DNA from: a virus
Strand: one strand, 5' to 3'
Virus record (IMG/VR): IMGVR_UViG_3300010148_000133
Span: 1 to 22,557 of that record
DNA length: 22,557 bases
The notes under the pieces are model-generated. The model did no database searches. It was not told the DNA's origin and saw only the letters and a list, made by a program, of their open reading frames with translations. Of this stretch, positions 8,568-17,704 are shown one piece after another; the first letter of the stretch is position 1, and each line of letters begins with the position of its first letter. The position numbers and the translations under genes are program-made.

Positions 8568-8736
8568 GTATTCTGAGCAGTTATACGAACAATTCTTTAC
8601 CCTTAAACATTATGGTGGTTGGTCTATGTTCGAACTATATAATTTACCGGTTGCATTAAGAAATTGGTGGCTTAAGAGAACAATAAAAGAATACGAAGAA
8701 GAAGCGAAAAAAATGAAAAACTCTTCTAGAAAGTAA
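8536..8736 (+). CDS. Out-of-frame extension of the gp26-type gene (frameshift product or separate small gene)
   Basis: Open sequence in the +1 frame relative to the gp26-type gene encodes TDEYSEQLYEQFFTLKHYGG, then WSMFELYNLPVALRNWWLKR and a Glu/Lys-rich end. The helical, aromatic, LPVALRNWW-type pattern looks like a real protein, but no good start exists: GTG 8476 and ATG 8512 lack a binding site. TTG 8536 has only GGAG at 13 bases or GGTGG at 6 bases upstream. The alternative is a +1 or -2 ribosomal frameshift at the T7 run (8547-8553), giving DFF-GLTDEY from the upstream frame. A 5-bp hairpin (GTTCC/GGAAC, 8529-8542) ends 4 bases before the run. I chose TTG 8536 only as a formal start. Confidence 0.6.
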   Translation: MELTFFGLTDEYSEQLYEQFFTLKHYGGWSMFELYNLPVALRNWWLKRTIKEYEEEAKKMKNSSRK

Positions 8737-8763
8737 TGCTCGTATAAAAACGAGCATTTTTTT
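8737..8763 (+). terminator. Rho-independent terminator before the tape measure gene
   Basis: TGCTCG (8737-8742) pairs with CGAGCA (8751-8756) around an A-rich 8-base loop, followed directly by seven T (8757-8763). One extra A-T pair can be added by the bases flanking the stem. It begins at the last base of the preceding stop codon. Together with the ACTATTTA motif just downstream, it suggests that the tape measure gene begins a new transcript. Confidence 0.82.
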
Positions 8764-8769
8764 CATAAA

Positions 8770-8777
8770 ACTATTTA
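8770..8777 (+). promoter_or_regulatory. ACTATTTA motif before the tape measure gene (possible late promoter)
   Basis: This is the third intergenic copy of ACTATTTA (here AAACTATTTATT, identical over 12 bases to the copy at 2815-2826). It lies between the terminator at 8737-8763 and the ATG at 8802, and is followed by ATAAGGAG as in the sheath leader. Placement after a terminator is what a promoter would need; activity is not shown. Confidence 0.35.
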
Positions 8778-8801
8778 TTTCGTATAAGGAGAAACTTTTT
8801 A

Positions 8802-11465
8802 ATGTCCGATCGCACTGAAGAAGAACAAAAAATTCATGAATTAATGATGGAGAATCTTGAACTCACGAGACAAACCACCGAAGCACGTCAAGATGGTATT
8901 GGGGCATTACGAACTATTGAAGAAGTAGAAAAGATGCGTAACGCAAGACAAAAAGAATCAATTAGGCTCGAAAAAGAAAAATTAGAACTTCTTAATGATC
9001 ACGCTGCTTTATTGGAAAATGAAACAAGATTAAGGATAGAGTCATTAGATCAAGCAATGGCAGGTCTAAAAGCGATACAGGATGAAGGAAAAAAGAATGC
9101 TGAAATTTTAAAGGCTTTTGAAGATTCAAGCGGAGCACTATACAAAGAAATGAACCAGATGGCCGCTAGTATGGGTATGACCATGAAAGAGTTCGCAGAA
9201 GAGGCTGCTGCGGCCAAATCGCCATTCGATTATATATCAAAACATGCTGGTATTACCAAGACTCGTCTAGAAAATAGCCAAAAAGTGTTGAAACAGACCA
9301 CTGAAGTTTCCGGAAAATTTGCAAACTCTATGGGTTTGGCTAGTAAAGCCAGTGCCACTACCTCTGGGAAGATTTTTGAAATGGGCATCGGTATGTATCA
9401 AGCAAATAGAGCCGGCTTGGGTTTTGGAAAAATACTGACCGCACAATTTAAAACTGTATTTAATGTCCAAGCGATACTTTTTCAAATAGTTGATTTGATG
9501 GGAAAATTTGTTTTACAGACGGATACAGTTGCAAGAAACTTCCAGAAAACCAGAGGCTTTTCTATGAGTTTTCGCGATACCATTCAAGATGTATCTAGCG
9601 ATCTCGTCGCCGCCGGAGTTTCTGCTGAAGATGCCGCTTCCGGACTTGGTGCATTAGCATCTAAGTTTAGTGCTTTTGGTAATTTATCGAAAGAACAAAC
9701 AACACAGTTAACCAAGACCGTGGTTATGCTGAATCAGTTTGGAGTAAGCGCAGAAGACAGTGCAAAATCAATGGATTTCTTTGTCAGATCTATGAATACC
9801 TCCCTAGAAGATGCGGAAAAATTGACAGTAGAGATTGCCACCATGGGAGACCAAATGGGAGTTTCTGCTAGTAAAATGATGTCTGATTTTAAATCAGTTT
9901 CCGGAACTTTGGCAATGTATGGCCCACGGGCAGTAGATGAGTTTGAAAAATTAGCAGCAGCATCAAGGGCTACTGGGATCGAAGTTAGTAGTTTACTCGC
10001 TTTGGGTCAAAAATTTGATACTTTCTCAGATGCTGCTGGTAATGCTGGGAAACTGAATGCTGTTTTGGGCACAAACATATCTGCTATGGAAATGATGAAC
10101 ATGACAGAGGCCGAACGTGTCCAGACACTTCGTGAACAAATTAAATTAAGAGTTGGTAACTTTGATAATCTCAATAAATATCAACAAATGTTCGTTAAAG
10201 AAACCTTAGGTTTGAAAGATGTTGCCGAGGCGCGAGCACTTGTCAACCAATCAGAAGAAGAATATTTAGACAACCTCTCTAAGCAAGAAGCATCCAAAAA
10301 AACTCAAGAAGAAGTCTTGAAATTACAACAAGAATTAGTTCCCGTTGCTCAACAACTTAAGTTAGCCTTTATGAAGGCCATATTGGGACTAAAACCTTTA
10401 ATGGCAAAGATGAATGGATTAATTGATTCATTTGTCAGTTTTGTGCAGTTTATATCGGGCCCTTTAGAGGTTGCTTTTAAGATATTAGCCGGGGCGTTTA
10501 AAGCAACAGTGGTTATATTAGAGGTTCTTATGTATGCCGTCGGTGGAGTAATGGCTATCCTTGGCGTCCTAGCAGTGGTTACCGCCGGGCCTATTGCCAT
10601 TGGTATCGGTGTTGCAGTGGCTGCAGTGACTGGTTTGCTTTACTATTTTGGTCAACTAGGTACGGTACTTAAATATGTAGGGGGGATGTTGCTATTAGTT
10701 GGAGCACTAATCGTCGCAGGAGTGAGCGCACCACTCACCGCTGCCATTGCCATCATTGGGGTGTTTGTGGCTTATTGGGACGATATAGTAGATGCGTTCC
10801 AAAGATTTTTTGATGTATCACACCTGAGTGGCTCTCCAATGCTTTATCAGATGTTCGGCTACATAGCAGAAAAAGCAGAGATGTTTGGCGGAGTTTTGAA
10901 ATTCTTGCTCAATCCTTTTAGTGCAATCACATCTGCTTTTGAAAAATTAATGCCGTTTTTGTCTGGTGCTTTTCATTCTTTTACTGATTTTTTGGTTAAT
11001 ATTCCAAGTCTTGGAGCAAATTTGTTATCTGCTGCAGGAGGAATGTTCAAGTTCGCTAGTAGTATAAAAGATGCTGCCGGTTCGTTGGACGGATTTAATC
11101 AATTTTTTCAAGAAATGTTCTCAGGAGACAATAACATAATAGAAGTGTCCACTTCATTAGGTAGTATAGGGGACGCATTTGGTTCATTAAGTGTACTTGT
11201 TGACGGCGGAGGGTTAACTTCGGCCGCTGAGTCGTTTAAGTCTCTAGTGGCAGATGCTGCGAACTTCACTGCCGAAGGTTTTGTGTCAGTAAGTCCCGAT
11301 GGCGGTCTAGTAGTGGGTGCTGGTGAGGTAATGCAACAAGTGTTTGATGGAAACTTAGCAGTTGAAGTTAAAATGCCTGATTTTCAATTGCCTGAGATTA
11401 CCTTAAATGTTAATATTGATAAAAACGGAAAAGTAAATATAGAGAAGATTATCGGAGGTTCTTAA
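8802..11465 (+). CDS. Tail tape measure protein
   Basis: An 887-residue tape measure protein, which sets tail length and is threaded inside the tube during assembly. Residues about 1-110 are highly charged and predicted by eye to be a long coiled coil. Then comes a helical Ala/Ser/Met-rich region. Residues about 540-665 form several hydrophobic segments (for example GGVMAILGVLAVVTAGPIAI and LLLVGALIVAGVSAPLTAAI) of the kind tape measures use to pass DNA through the inner membrane. The C-terminus is a Gly/Ser/Phe-rich domain ending in short beta strands. T4 gp29 has about 590 residues, and this one is more like siphovirus tape measures in style. The ATG follows AAGGAG. The position, after the frameshift-type gene and before tube-cap and LysM genes, supports the call. 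Confidence 0.9.
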   Translation: MSDRTEEEQKIHELMMENLELTRQTTEARQDGIGALRTIEEVEKMRNARQKESIRLEKEKLELLNDHAALLENETRLRIESLDQAMAGLKAIQDEGKKNAEILKAFEDSSGALYKEMNQMAASMGMTMKEFAEEAAAAKSPFDYISKHAGITKTRLENSQKVLKQTTEVSGKFANSMGLASKASATTSGKIFEMGIGMYQANRAGLGFGKILTAQFKTVFNVQAILFQIVDLMGKFVLQTDTVARNFQKTRGFSMSFRDTIQDVSSDLVAAGVSAEDAASGLGALASKFSAFGNLSKEQTTQLTKTVVMLNQFGVSAEDSAKSMDFFVRSMNTSLEDAEKLTVEIATMGDQMGVSASKMMSDFKSVSGTLAMYGPRAVDEFEKLAAASRATGIEVSSLLALGQKFDTFSDAAGNAGKLNAVLGTNISAMEMMNMTEAERVQTLREQIKLRVGNFDNLNKYQQMFVKETLGLKDVAEARALVNQSEEEYLDNLSKQEASKKTQEEVLKLQQELVPVAQQLKLAFMKAILGLKPLMAKMNGLIDSFVSFVQFISGPLEVAFKILAGAFKATVVILEVLMYAVGGVMAILGVLAVVTAGPIAIGIGVAVAAVTGLLYYFGQLGTVLKYVGGMLLLVGALIVAGVSAPLTAAIAIIGVFVAYWDDIVDAFQRFFDVSHLSGSPMLYQMFGYIAEKAEMFGGVLKFLLNPFSAITSAFEKLMPFLSGAFHSFTDFLVNIPSLGANLLSAAGGMFKFASSIKDAAGSLDGFNQFFQEMFSGDNNIIEVSTSLGSIGDAFGSLSVLVDGGGLTSAAESFKSLVADAANFTAEGFVSVSPDGGLVVGAGEVMQQVFDGNLAVEVKMPDFQLPEITLNVNIDKNGKVNIEKIIGGS

Positions 11466-11469
11466 AATT

Positions 11470-12807
11470 ATGTCAACTTATGTCGACTATAGAAAGAAGT
11501 ACGCCGATAGAAGAGATGCATATATCGAAATTGCTTCTGGTGAAGAATACGAACAAGCAACATCTAAGTTTCTTGCTTTTTTGAAGTCGTTCTCTATTAG
11601 TATGAATATCGATAGACAAGAAGAACTTCTGTCTGATACAAATGATATGACAATAAAGAAGGATAAGAATCTTTCTTTTACTTATGCATTCGCAATAGAT
11701 ATACCATGTGATAACATCAACGAATCAATCGAAAAAAGAACAGAAATCGATAGAGTCATAAAATATGCTCAACCGACGGTAGATAAAAGAAGTTATCAAT
11801 ATGTCTTTAAGGGTATCAAGGTTTTATTTAAAAATCTAATCAACAACGGCACTGGAGTTACCAACGTATTTGATCATGGTCTTCGCTGTGTAGTGCAGGA
11901 TATTAATGTAGATTATAATGCCGACTTTGGTTTCTTTGATGGAAAAGGTATTCATGCTAAAGTTTACTCAATCAGTTTTAATTTAAATGTCTTGATATCA
12001 AATGAGGGCGGAAACAAATATGTTTGCTTAGGTTATAACAAAAAAGGCGAATTTCACCCGTCGGATGTAAAACAATGGCCCTTCTTTTTACCACCGTTCA
12101 AAAGAATGAACTTGGTTACAAATGGAGCCAACGAATTTGAGATAAAGTATGCTGATAAGAGAAATGCTTACTTAACGTTTTCATATGGAGGCAAATCCGC
12201 TAAATTTTTCGCTTTTGTTGAGGGGTTCTCGGAAAGCAATTCCTTTGAGTTCGCCGAAACCAAATTGGGTGTAAGCATCTATAGTCCTGAATTTGTAAGA
12301 CAATTAGGTTATAAATTTGTACTAAATGTACCGGCCAACGATAAAAGTCAAGCCAAAACAAATATGAAAACCGTGCAGCACCTACTTAGAATACTGGCTC
12401 CTGTTAAGGGTTTCTCCGGAAACTCTAAGACTATTGGGGTTAATTTGCCCGGTCTACTTCCAAACTTGAGTTTATACGTAGATAGCGTAAGTATTAACTT
12501 TGATGTTGATATGGGATTTTTTGATGGTGATTTTTTATATTTTAAGAATTTTTCAATTGATTTTGCGACTCAAAGTTTAATCAAAGAAATAATACAAGCA
12601 GAGCCCGTAGAAGAAGAGGCGGAAGAGGAAGAAATAGATGCTAGTGGAGCACCAGAAGAGAACCTCAACGCTACCGGCCCAGCAACAAACCCAAGCACTA
12701 AACCCACCGATGCCGGTGATACATCTGGTCAGCCAACTCCAGTAGTAAAACCATCGAAGAATAATCCACAAAAAGTAACACCAACTTTAAGTTCAGACAA
12801 TTTTTAA
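11470..12807 (+). CDS. Tube-cap / baseplate tube-initiator-like protein with internal duplication
   Basis: A 445-residue protein built of two similar halves. KYADRRDAY at residues 10-18 is repeated as KYADKRNAY near 226. Each half then has a Phe-rich strand (FLAFLKSFS, FFAFVEGFS), a long strand with AFAIDIP or KFVLNVPAND, and a GFFDG turn at about 154 and 349 followed by an aromatic strand. The last 65 residues are acidic then Pro/Thr-rich, probably disordered. Position between the tape measure and the LysM gene matches proteins that start the tube on the baseplate (T4 gp48/gp54 role). The order and duplication are seen; the role is inference, and a hub function is an alternative. GGAGG at the end of the tape measure gene serves as the binding site. 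Confidence 0.7.
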   Translation: MSTYVDYRKKYADRRDAYIEIASGEEYEQATSKFLAFLKSFSISMNIDRQEELLSDTNDMTIKKDKNLSFTYAFAIDIPCDNINESIEKRTEIDRVIKYAQPTVDKRSYQYVFKGIKVLFKNLINNGTGVTNVFDHGLRCVVQDINVDYNADFGFFDGKGIHAKVYSISFNLNVLISNEGGNKYVCLGYNKKGEFHPSDVKQWPFFLPPFKRMNLVTNGANEFEIKYADKRNAYLTFSYGGKSAKFFAFVEGFSESNSFEFAETKLGVSIYSPEFVRQLGYKFVLNVPANDKSQAKTNMKTVQHLLRILAPVKGFSGNSKTIGVNLPGLLPNLSLYVDSVSINFDVDMGFFDGDFLYFKNFSIDFATQSLIKEIIQAEPVEEEAEEEEIDASGAPEENLNATGPATNPSTKPTDAGDTSGQPTPVVKPSKNNPQKVTPTLSSDNF

Positions 12808-12818
12808 GGAGATAAAAC

Positions 12819-13139
12819 ATGCCAAACTATTATGATGATGAAACCGGAGTCAATGATTCTGAAAATTATGAGAGTCTATTTGAACAAAGGGGTGTAAAGT
12901 CAATTAAGCAATTTAGAACCAAAACATTTGAAGACTTAGACTTAACCAGCGTGAAAGTAACTAGACATATTTGGGGACAAGGTGATACTTTGCACAGACT
13001 AGCCATCAGATATTATGGAGTACCAGATTATTGGTGGACCATTGCAATAATAAATGGCAAACCCACAGATGCTCATTACAAATTAGGCGACACGGTTTTT
13101 ATACCAAAATCACCAGACAATCTTAAGCGGAGAAACTAA
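12819..13139 (+). CDS. gp53: gp53-like LysM baseplate protein
   Basis: A 106-residue protein with a LysM-like domain over residues about 46-98: HIWGQGDTLHRLAIRYYGVP, then DYWWTIAIINGKP and LGDTVFIP. The pattern of Gly-Asp-Thr-Leu, a Tyr-Tyr-Gly turn, Trp-Trp and a final Phe-Ile-Pro is typical of baseplate LysM proteins such as T4 gp53 and small LysM proteins in other contractile tails. These help clamp hub and wedges, and may bind peptidoglycan. T4 gp53 has about 196 residues, so this is a short form with only an acidic N-terminal arm. The ATG follows AAGGAG at 7 bases. The stop TAA shares its last base with the next ATG, so translation is coupled to the large hub gene. Confidence 0.85.
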   Translation: MPNYYDDETGVNDSENYESLFEQRGVKSIKQFRTKTFEDLDLTSVKVTRHIWGQGDTLHRLAIRYYGVPDYWWTIAIINGKPTDAHYKLGDTVFIPKSPDNLKRRN

Positions 13140-16100
13140 TGGCTAGAAAAAAGTTTCAAGATTTAGTTGATGCTGGTACGAACGTCGGGTGGCAGAATAT
13201 ATGGAAAGTCTGGAAAGGTAAAGAACCCGGCCTGCTTGAAAGTATTGCCAACTGGTTCGCCGGTAACTCTTGGGGTGACCTCCCTCCGGGTGAAAGCGCA
13301 ACCGACCCAAAGATTACCACCGAGGAAGCAGCGCTTCTTAAAAAGGCTTTAGTAAATTGGCTCTCGAATACTAGTGGAGGAATGCAATACCAAGCAGATG
13401 TTAACATGAAATCTGTTGAAGCATTCAAAAGTAGACTTGAGGCGGTAGGTGTCGTAGGTGCAACACAATCAAAACTGGTCAATCAATTTAAAAACGATGA
13501 TTTCACAACAAAAGATGAAAACGCTCCACACAAAGGAGATGCCCTTTTAACACCATTACATAAAGCGGTTGGCACCTCCGTCGGAGACCAAAATGCTATT
13601 AATGCAGCATACGCTTCAACCGTTTCCCAGCCATTTGCCGGGGACGGTGTTTATGAATATATTCAAAAGTATGCCGGTATTGATGTTAATCCTCCGGGAG
13701 GAGATACTAGTGCAAAAGTCGAAGAAGCAAAATTAAAAGAATTAGATGCTGCTGTCAATCAAATGCAGAACAACCCTCAAAACAACAGTAATGATGGTAC
13801 CCCACTTGAGAAACAAAATAGAGAAAACACAACAGCAGACTACGTTAACGCGCTTCAGTGTGCTCTGATGTCTGAATTGACAAAGTTGGCCGATTTTAGA
13901 AAAAAAGGAGCCAAGGGTCAAGTTTCTGGTCAAAAAGGTTGGGCTGAGAAATATGCGTATGGCGCCAGAGTAGTTAATGTTGAAACAAACAACCCAGAAG
14001 GTGTTATAAACGATATGATGTTACCTAGGTACGTAGCCACGAAAGGAACCATTCCAAATGCATTTTTTGCTAATTTAGGCGGCTACGGACACGTATTTCT
14101 TGTTGATGAAGATGGAAAAGAGAGATTATTCCCAAACCAATTAGGTGTTGGATTGTCGAACGTGAACCCAATAGCATTCGCTCCAGATGGAGAAACAGAG
14201 GCAGACAAACAAGGTAATTCAAGTCAAAATGAACGCGACCATGTCACTGTTATTCCTGACTCTACTATGAGTCTCGAGAGTATGAAAGTAACATACGAAG
14301 GCGGAACACCTGCTACAGCCAGATCGGATGTCGCAGTTGCATTGACATACAAATTCAAAGGATTGGCTGTTCTGGAGATACCATTTGTGGTTCGTGATTA
14401 TGAAATTGATGAGGATACATTGGTAATAACTCCCGACATCAGCGGTAAAGTCTCTCACACCGTGAGGCCGATGGACTTAATAACTGTTCCTTTGGGCCTA
14501 GGAGATAGTTCTGGCAACGGTAAAATGATGAGAAGACAATACAACCCAGATTATGGTAGGCTTAGAATTAAGTACGGAACATTTTACTATGATTCATCAG
14601 ATAGTAACAAGATAACCAACAAGATAATAGAAATGCTTCGTGAAGATCAGCCAAATTTCCCTGCGAGTGGCGGAGAAGCGAGATTAAAAGAATACGGAAG
14701 AACAGAATATCACTTGGATCTTTGTATTGTTGATCATGAATTGTCTTCTACTGATGCGAAAAAGGATGAATGGACTTTAACCCTGAACTACAGAGGATAC
14801 ATACAACAATATTTAACAAGCCCAATATTTGATGCAATGCAAAGCAAAGAGGATCTTAAGGAACTACAAAAGAAAGAAGAGGAAATCAACAAAAAGGCTG
14901 CAGACGCCAACTGTAGTGCATCGCAAAGCAGAATTCTTCAAAGACAATTCAATGGAGAAATAGCCAGTAGACGAGTTGCTAAATATAGAAACATAATGAA
15001 AAGACTAATCAAACAAAATTTAACGCTATCAATTGATGTAAAAAATGAGACTTTAGACAACATATTGAGGCAAGAATTTGACTTTGAGACACAAAGTGCA
15101 CTTTCAGGTGATGGCAAGGAAGAGTTTAACACCGCTAGTATACAAACCGATAGCGGGTCAGACCCTGCGGGTAGTGATCCACCGGCATTAACTCCCGAGG
15201 AACAAAAGGCTCTTGACGACAAAAAAAATAAACAAGGACTTAAAGATGCCAAAAGTAGAGAAGGAAAAACCCCTATACCTTTCTTTTTTCTGGGTGATGT
15301 GCTGAGGGTCTCCGCAGATGCAATATTTGATGACACTGATGGCGGCATAGATCCAAATATTGAAGAATTAAACTATAATGACTTTCGATTCATTGCATGT
15401 CCATTTGCTTATAAGAACCCCAAAAAACCAAACTCAACAACTCAGTACATAAATATAACGGAAATACCAATATCTTCTGCTTTTTTTCAAAGTTGGTTCC
15501 ACGAAAACGTGGTAAAAAAGAATAAAGAGTTTTATCCCATAGGGACTTTTATACGTGACTTATGCGAAGTTGCTATGTCAAACTTGTTGTCTGAATATTG
15601 TTTTGGTGACTCATTGGAGCCAAAAATACATTACACAACAACTTTCCATAGAGCAAAAAAAATAACCCACAGTAAAAGCAGTTATAAAAAACCAAGATCA
15701 AGTGGTAACAGAGCGCTATTACAACCAGCAGCAACTGGTGAAGCCGCTTCATCCTTTTTTATAATACACCCTATGAATCAGAACTACTTCTCTTTGGTGG
15801 ATAATGAGGTTTTTAATCCAAAAGATCATAGAATCCCGTATCTCCCTTTTGGTCGAAGATGTACAACAGGTCCAGTTAAGTCTGCTAACTTTAATAAACA
15901 AAATGCGCCATACCAACGTGAAGCCAGATTCGCTAATTCTTCCCAATCGGGGCTTACTTTATTATCTAATGTGTATGATGTGACATTGAACCTAAATGGG
16001 GTATTTGATTATTACCCGGGATCAATTATATATATCGACCCTGTTGATTTAACAAAAGGAAAGCCGGCAGGTCAACCCTCCGAACCATATGAGGAAGGTT

Positions 16101-16399
16101 CTTTTTCATTTGTCACTGGTCTTGGTGGATATCACTGTGTTACCAGTTGCACTGTTGAAATCAAAGATCTGGATAAAGATAATGGGATCAGTATAGCCAC
16201 CACTGTAGTTGGTAAGTGGGTATATTCAGGTGTAGCCTCGGAGACTAGACCAAATCATAGTGGTAATAAATCACTCGGTATTCAATCTGATAAGAAAAAA
16301 GAATCTAAAGAATGCGAAAATCTGATTAATGCTGGTCGTGTTTCTTTATTGCAGGGAATTGATCCAGAGCCACCTGAAGAAGGAGAACCGACAGAATGA
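13139..16399 (+). CDS. Large baseplate hub-like structural protein
   Basis: A 1086-residue protein in the place of a baseplate hub. The N-terminal 350 residues are mixed, with a Gln/Asn-rich link near 200-225. Around residues 480-565 there is a beta-rich domain (YNPDYGRLRIKYGTFYYD, YHLDLCIVDHELSS, EWTLTLNYRGYIQQYL). Near 660-710 is an acidic, Pro-rich linker. The C-terminal third holds VYDVTLNLNGVFDYYPGSII, then GLGGYHCVTSCTVEIKD and TTVVGKWVYSG. That final set, a strand pair, a glycine turn and a Trp strand, recalls the end of hub proteins of contractile tails. No lysozyme residues were recognised, so it is not an obvious gp5. The start overlaps the LysM stop by one base, and the end overlaps the next start by 4. 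The product is inference from context. Confidence 0.62.
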   Translation: MARKKFQDLVDAGTNVGWQNIWKVWKGKEPGLLESIANWFAGNSWGDLPPGESATDPKITTEEAALLKKALVNWLSNTSGGMQYQADVNMKSVEAFKSRLEAVGVVGATQSKLVNQFKNDDFTTKDENAPHKGDALLTPLHKAVGTSVGDQNAINAAYASTVSQPFAGDGVYEYIQKYAGIDVNPPGGDTSAKVEEAKLKELDAAVNQMQNNPQNNSNDGTPLEKQNRENTTADYVNALQCALMSELTKLADFRKKGAKGQVSGQKGWAEKYAYGARVVNVETNNPEGVINDMMLPRYVATKGTIPNAFFANLGGYGHVFLVDEDGKERLFPNQLGVGLSNVNPIAFAPDGETEADKQGNSSQNERDHVTVIPDSTMSLESMKVTYEGGTPATARSDVAVALTYKFKGLAVLEIPFVVRDYEIDEDTLVITPDISGKVSHTVRPMDLITVPLGLGDSSGNGKMMRRQYNPDYGRLRIKYGTFYYDSSDSNKITNKIIEMLREDQPNFPASGGEARLKEYGRTEYHLDLCIVDHELSSTDAKKDEWTLTLNYRGYIQQYLTSPIFDAMQSKEDLKELQKKEEEINKKAADANCSASQSRILQRQFNGEIASRRVAKYRNIMKRLIKQNLTLSIDVKNETLDNILRQEFDFETQSALSGDGKEEFNTASIQTDSGSDPAGSDPPALTPEEQKALDDKKNKQGLKDAKSREGKTPIPFFFLGDVLRVSADAIFDDTDGGIDPNIEELNYNDFRFIACPFAYKNPKKPNSTTQYINITEIPISSAFFQSWFHENVVKKNKEFYPIGTFIRDLCEVAMSNLLSEYCFGDSLEPKIHYTTTFHRAKKITHSKSSYKKPRSSGNRALLQPAATGEAASSFFIIHPMNQNYFSLVDNEVFNPKDHRIPYLPFGRRCTTGPVKSANFNKQNAPYQREARFANSSQSGLTLLSNVYDVTLNLNGVFDYYPGSIIYIDPVDLTKGKPAGQPSEPYEEGSFSFVTGLGGYHCVTSCTVEIKDLDKDNGISIATTVVGKWVYSGVASETRPNHSGNKSLGIQSDKKKESKECENLINAGRVSLLQGIDPEPPEEGEPTE

Positions 16400-17691
16400 G
16401 TAGACAATTTAAGAAATCAAACAATCTTCCAACAGCCGCTTCTTGGTTTTTTAATGCAAAATGGAAAACCCAAGCGTATGGAAACATCATCCCACCAAAG
16501 GCAGTTAAAGATTTGAATTTTGTAGAAAGAATGTATTATGGAGTAATGGACCCCAGTAATTACAGTGTTGTTCCCAAAGAAGAACATTTAGTGCCTCTAC
16601 TTGGTTCAGACAATTCTGTTGGGCCTAGAGTTTTTGATTTTGTTGCTGATGCTTGGTCTGTCATGAATCTAAATTTCATGGTGGCCTGTCAGAAGGGGTT
16701 GATACAAAAAGAAGGAGCCGCTTTTGCAGAAATGAAAGCCATTCAGGCATATGAAAATCCTATTAGCAAATACACAAATTTCATAAGAAACGCTTTAAAT
16801 TATTATAATACAAATTATATTTTAAATGTAACCAGTGTAAACAATATAACATCTTATGATGACTATGTCAATCACTTTTTTAAAATGTTAGAAAATAATT
16901 CTGTTGGGAGACCAATAACTTTAAGTAGATGGCTTAAATCATACGGTTCCTCTGTGTTAGATACCGGATTGGCAATAAAGTATTTCGATATGCCAATTGG
17001 AAATGATCAATCAAAAATTGATCAAATATTAGATCACCCATCATTTGAATATTTTTCTAATTTATGTTTGAATATGGGATTTAGTATCTTAAGACATACT
17101 CCAAATATATTATTATTTGATATATCTTCTCCTGCTAGTAGACCTTATTTATCTAGAAAAGGATTAGTTAGATTAGATAATATATTTGAAAGAAGATATA
17201 ATAGATCTTATATATATGACATGAATCTATTATATAATAATATTAATATATACTATAATAAATTTGTAACTAGATATCCTAGTAGTCAAATAAAGAAAAT
17301 AGTATGTAAAAGAAGTACTCAAGTATGGATCTATAGAGAGCCTGTTTCATTAGATACAAGACCAGAAGAATTGAAACTTATAAGTGATTGTTTAAAAATA
17401 AAAAACCTAGAGCAAGGTTATCCTTTTTCAGAATCAAGAATACAACAAATTTATGATAAAGCAAAATACTTTCAGAAAAAATTTGACACAGACAAAGTAA
17501 TGGGTTATATTAGTAGTGAGTTCAAAGATCAGGTTTGGAACAAGGACCATGGCTTCCATGATTTGACTTTGCAAACTCAAAACACAACAAGAACAACAAC
17601 AGGAAACTTACAACCCGGAGAAACAAGTGCTCCAACAAGCAACACACCATCAGGTGGTTCAAGCGGAGGCTCAACATCTTCAGGTTATTAA
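16396..17691 (+). CDS. Unidentified protein downstream of the hub gene
   Basis: A 431-residue protein that I do not recognise. It starts with ATGA overlapping the hub stop by 4 bases, so it is probably co-translated with tail genes and may be structural. The N-terminal half is rich in Asn, Tyr and Phe, with SWFFNAKWKTQAYGNIIPP, an ERMYYGVMDP segment and a FDFVADAWSVMNLNFMVACQ helix. The middle has long Asn/Tyr/Ile-rich stretches, and the last 45 residues are Thr/Gly/Ser-rich and look disordered. From about 16800 to 17330 the DNA is unusually AT-rich, with many ATA and AGA codons, unlike the tail genes before it. There is no signal peptide or membrane segment. The reading frame is certain; the function is not. 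Confidence 0.8.
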   Translation: MSRQFKKSNNLPTAASWFFNAKWKTQAYGNIIPPKAVKDLNFVERMYYGVMDPSNYSVVPKEEHLVPLLGSDNSVGPRVFDFVADAWSVMNLNFMVACQKGLIQKEGAAFAEMKAIQAYENPISKYTNFIRNALNYYNTNYILNVTSVNNITSYDDYVNHFFKMLENNSVGRPITLSRWLKSYGSSVLDTGLAIKYFDMPIGNDQSKIDQILDHPSFEYFSNLCLNMGFSILRHTPNILLFDISSPASRPYLSRKGLVRLDNIFERRYNRSYIYDMNLLYNNINIYYNKFVTRYPSSQIKKIVCKRSTQVWIYREPVSLDTRPEELKLISDCLKIKNLEQGYPFSESRIQQIYDKAKYFQKKFDTDKVMGYISSEFKDQVWNKDHGFHDLTLQTQNTTRTTTGNLQPGETSAPTSNTPSGGSSGGSTSSGY

Positions 17692-17704
17692 AAAAGGAGG
17701 GCTC

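Noticed and set aside
14938-15348. 136-residue minus-strand frame
   Set aside because: Shadow of the large hub-like gene, rich in Ser/Leu as expected from antisense of a Lys/Glu/Gln-rich coding strand.
16800-17330. AT-rich stretch as a possible replication origin
   Set aside because: It is fully coding in one long frame with no clear iterons or A+T-rich unwinding motif beyond the codon choice.
17627-17704. Longer N-terminus for the polymerase from an upstream ATG
   Set aside because: It translates the Thr/Ser-rich end of the previous gene in another frame; AAGGAGG clearly serves ATG 17705.
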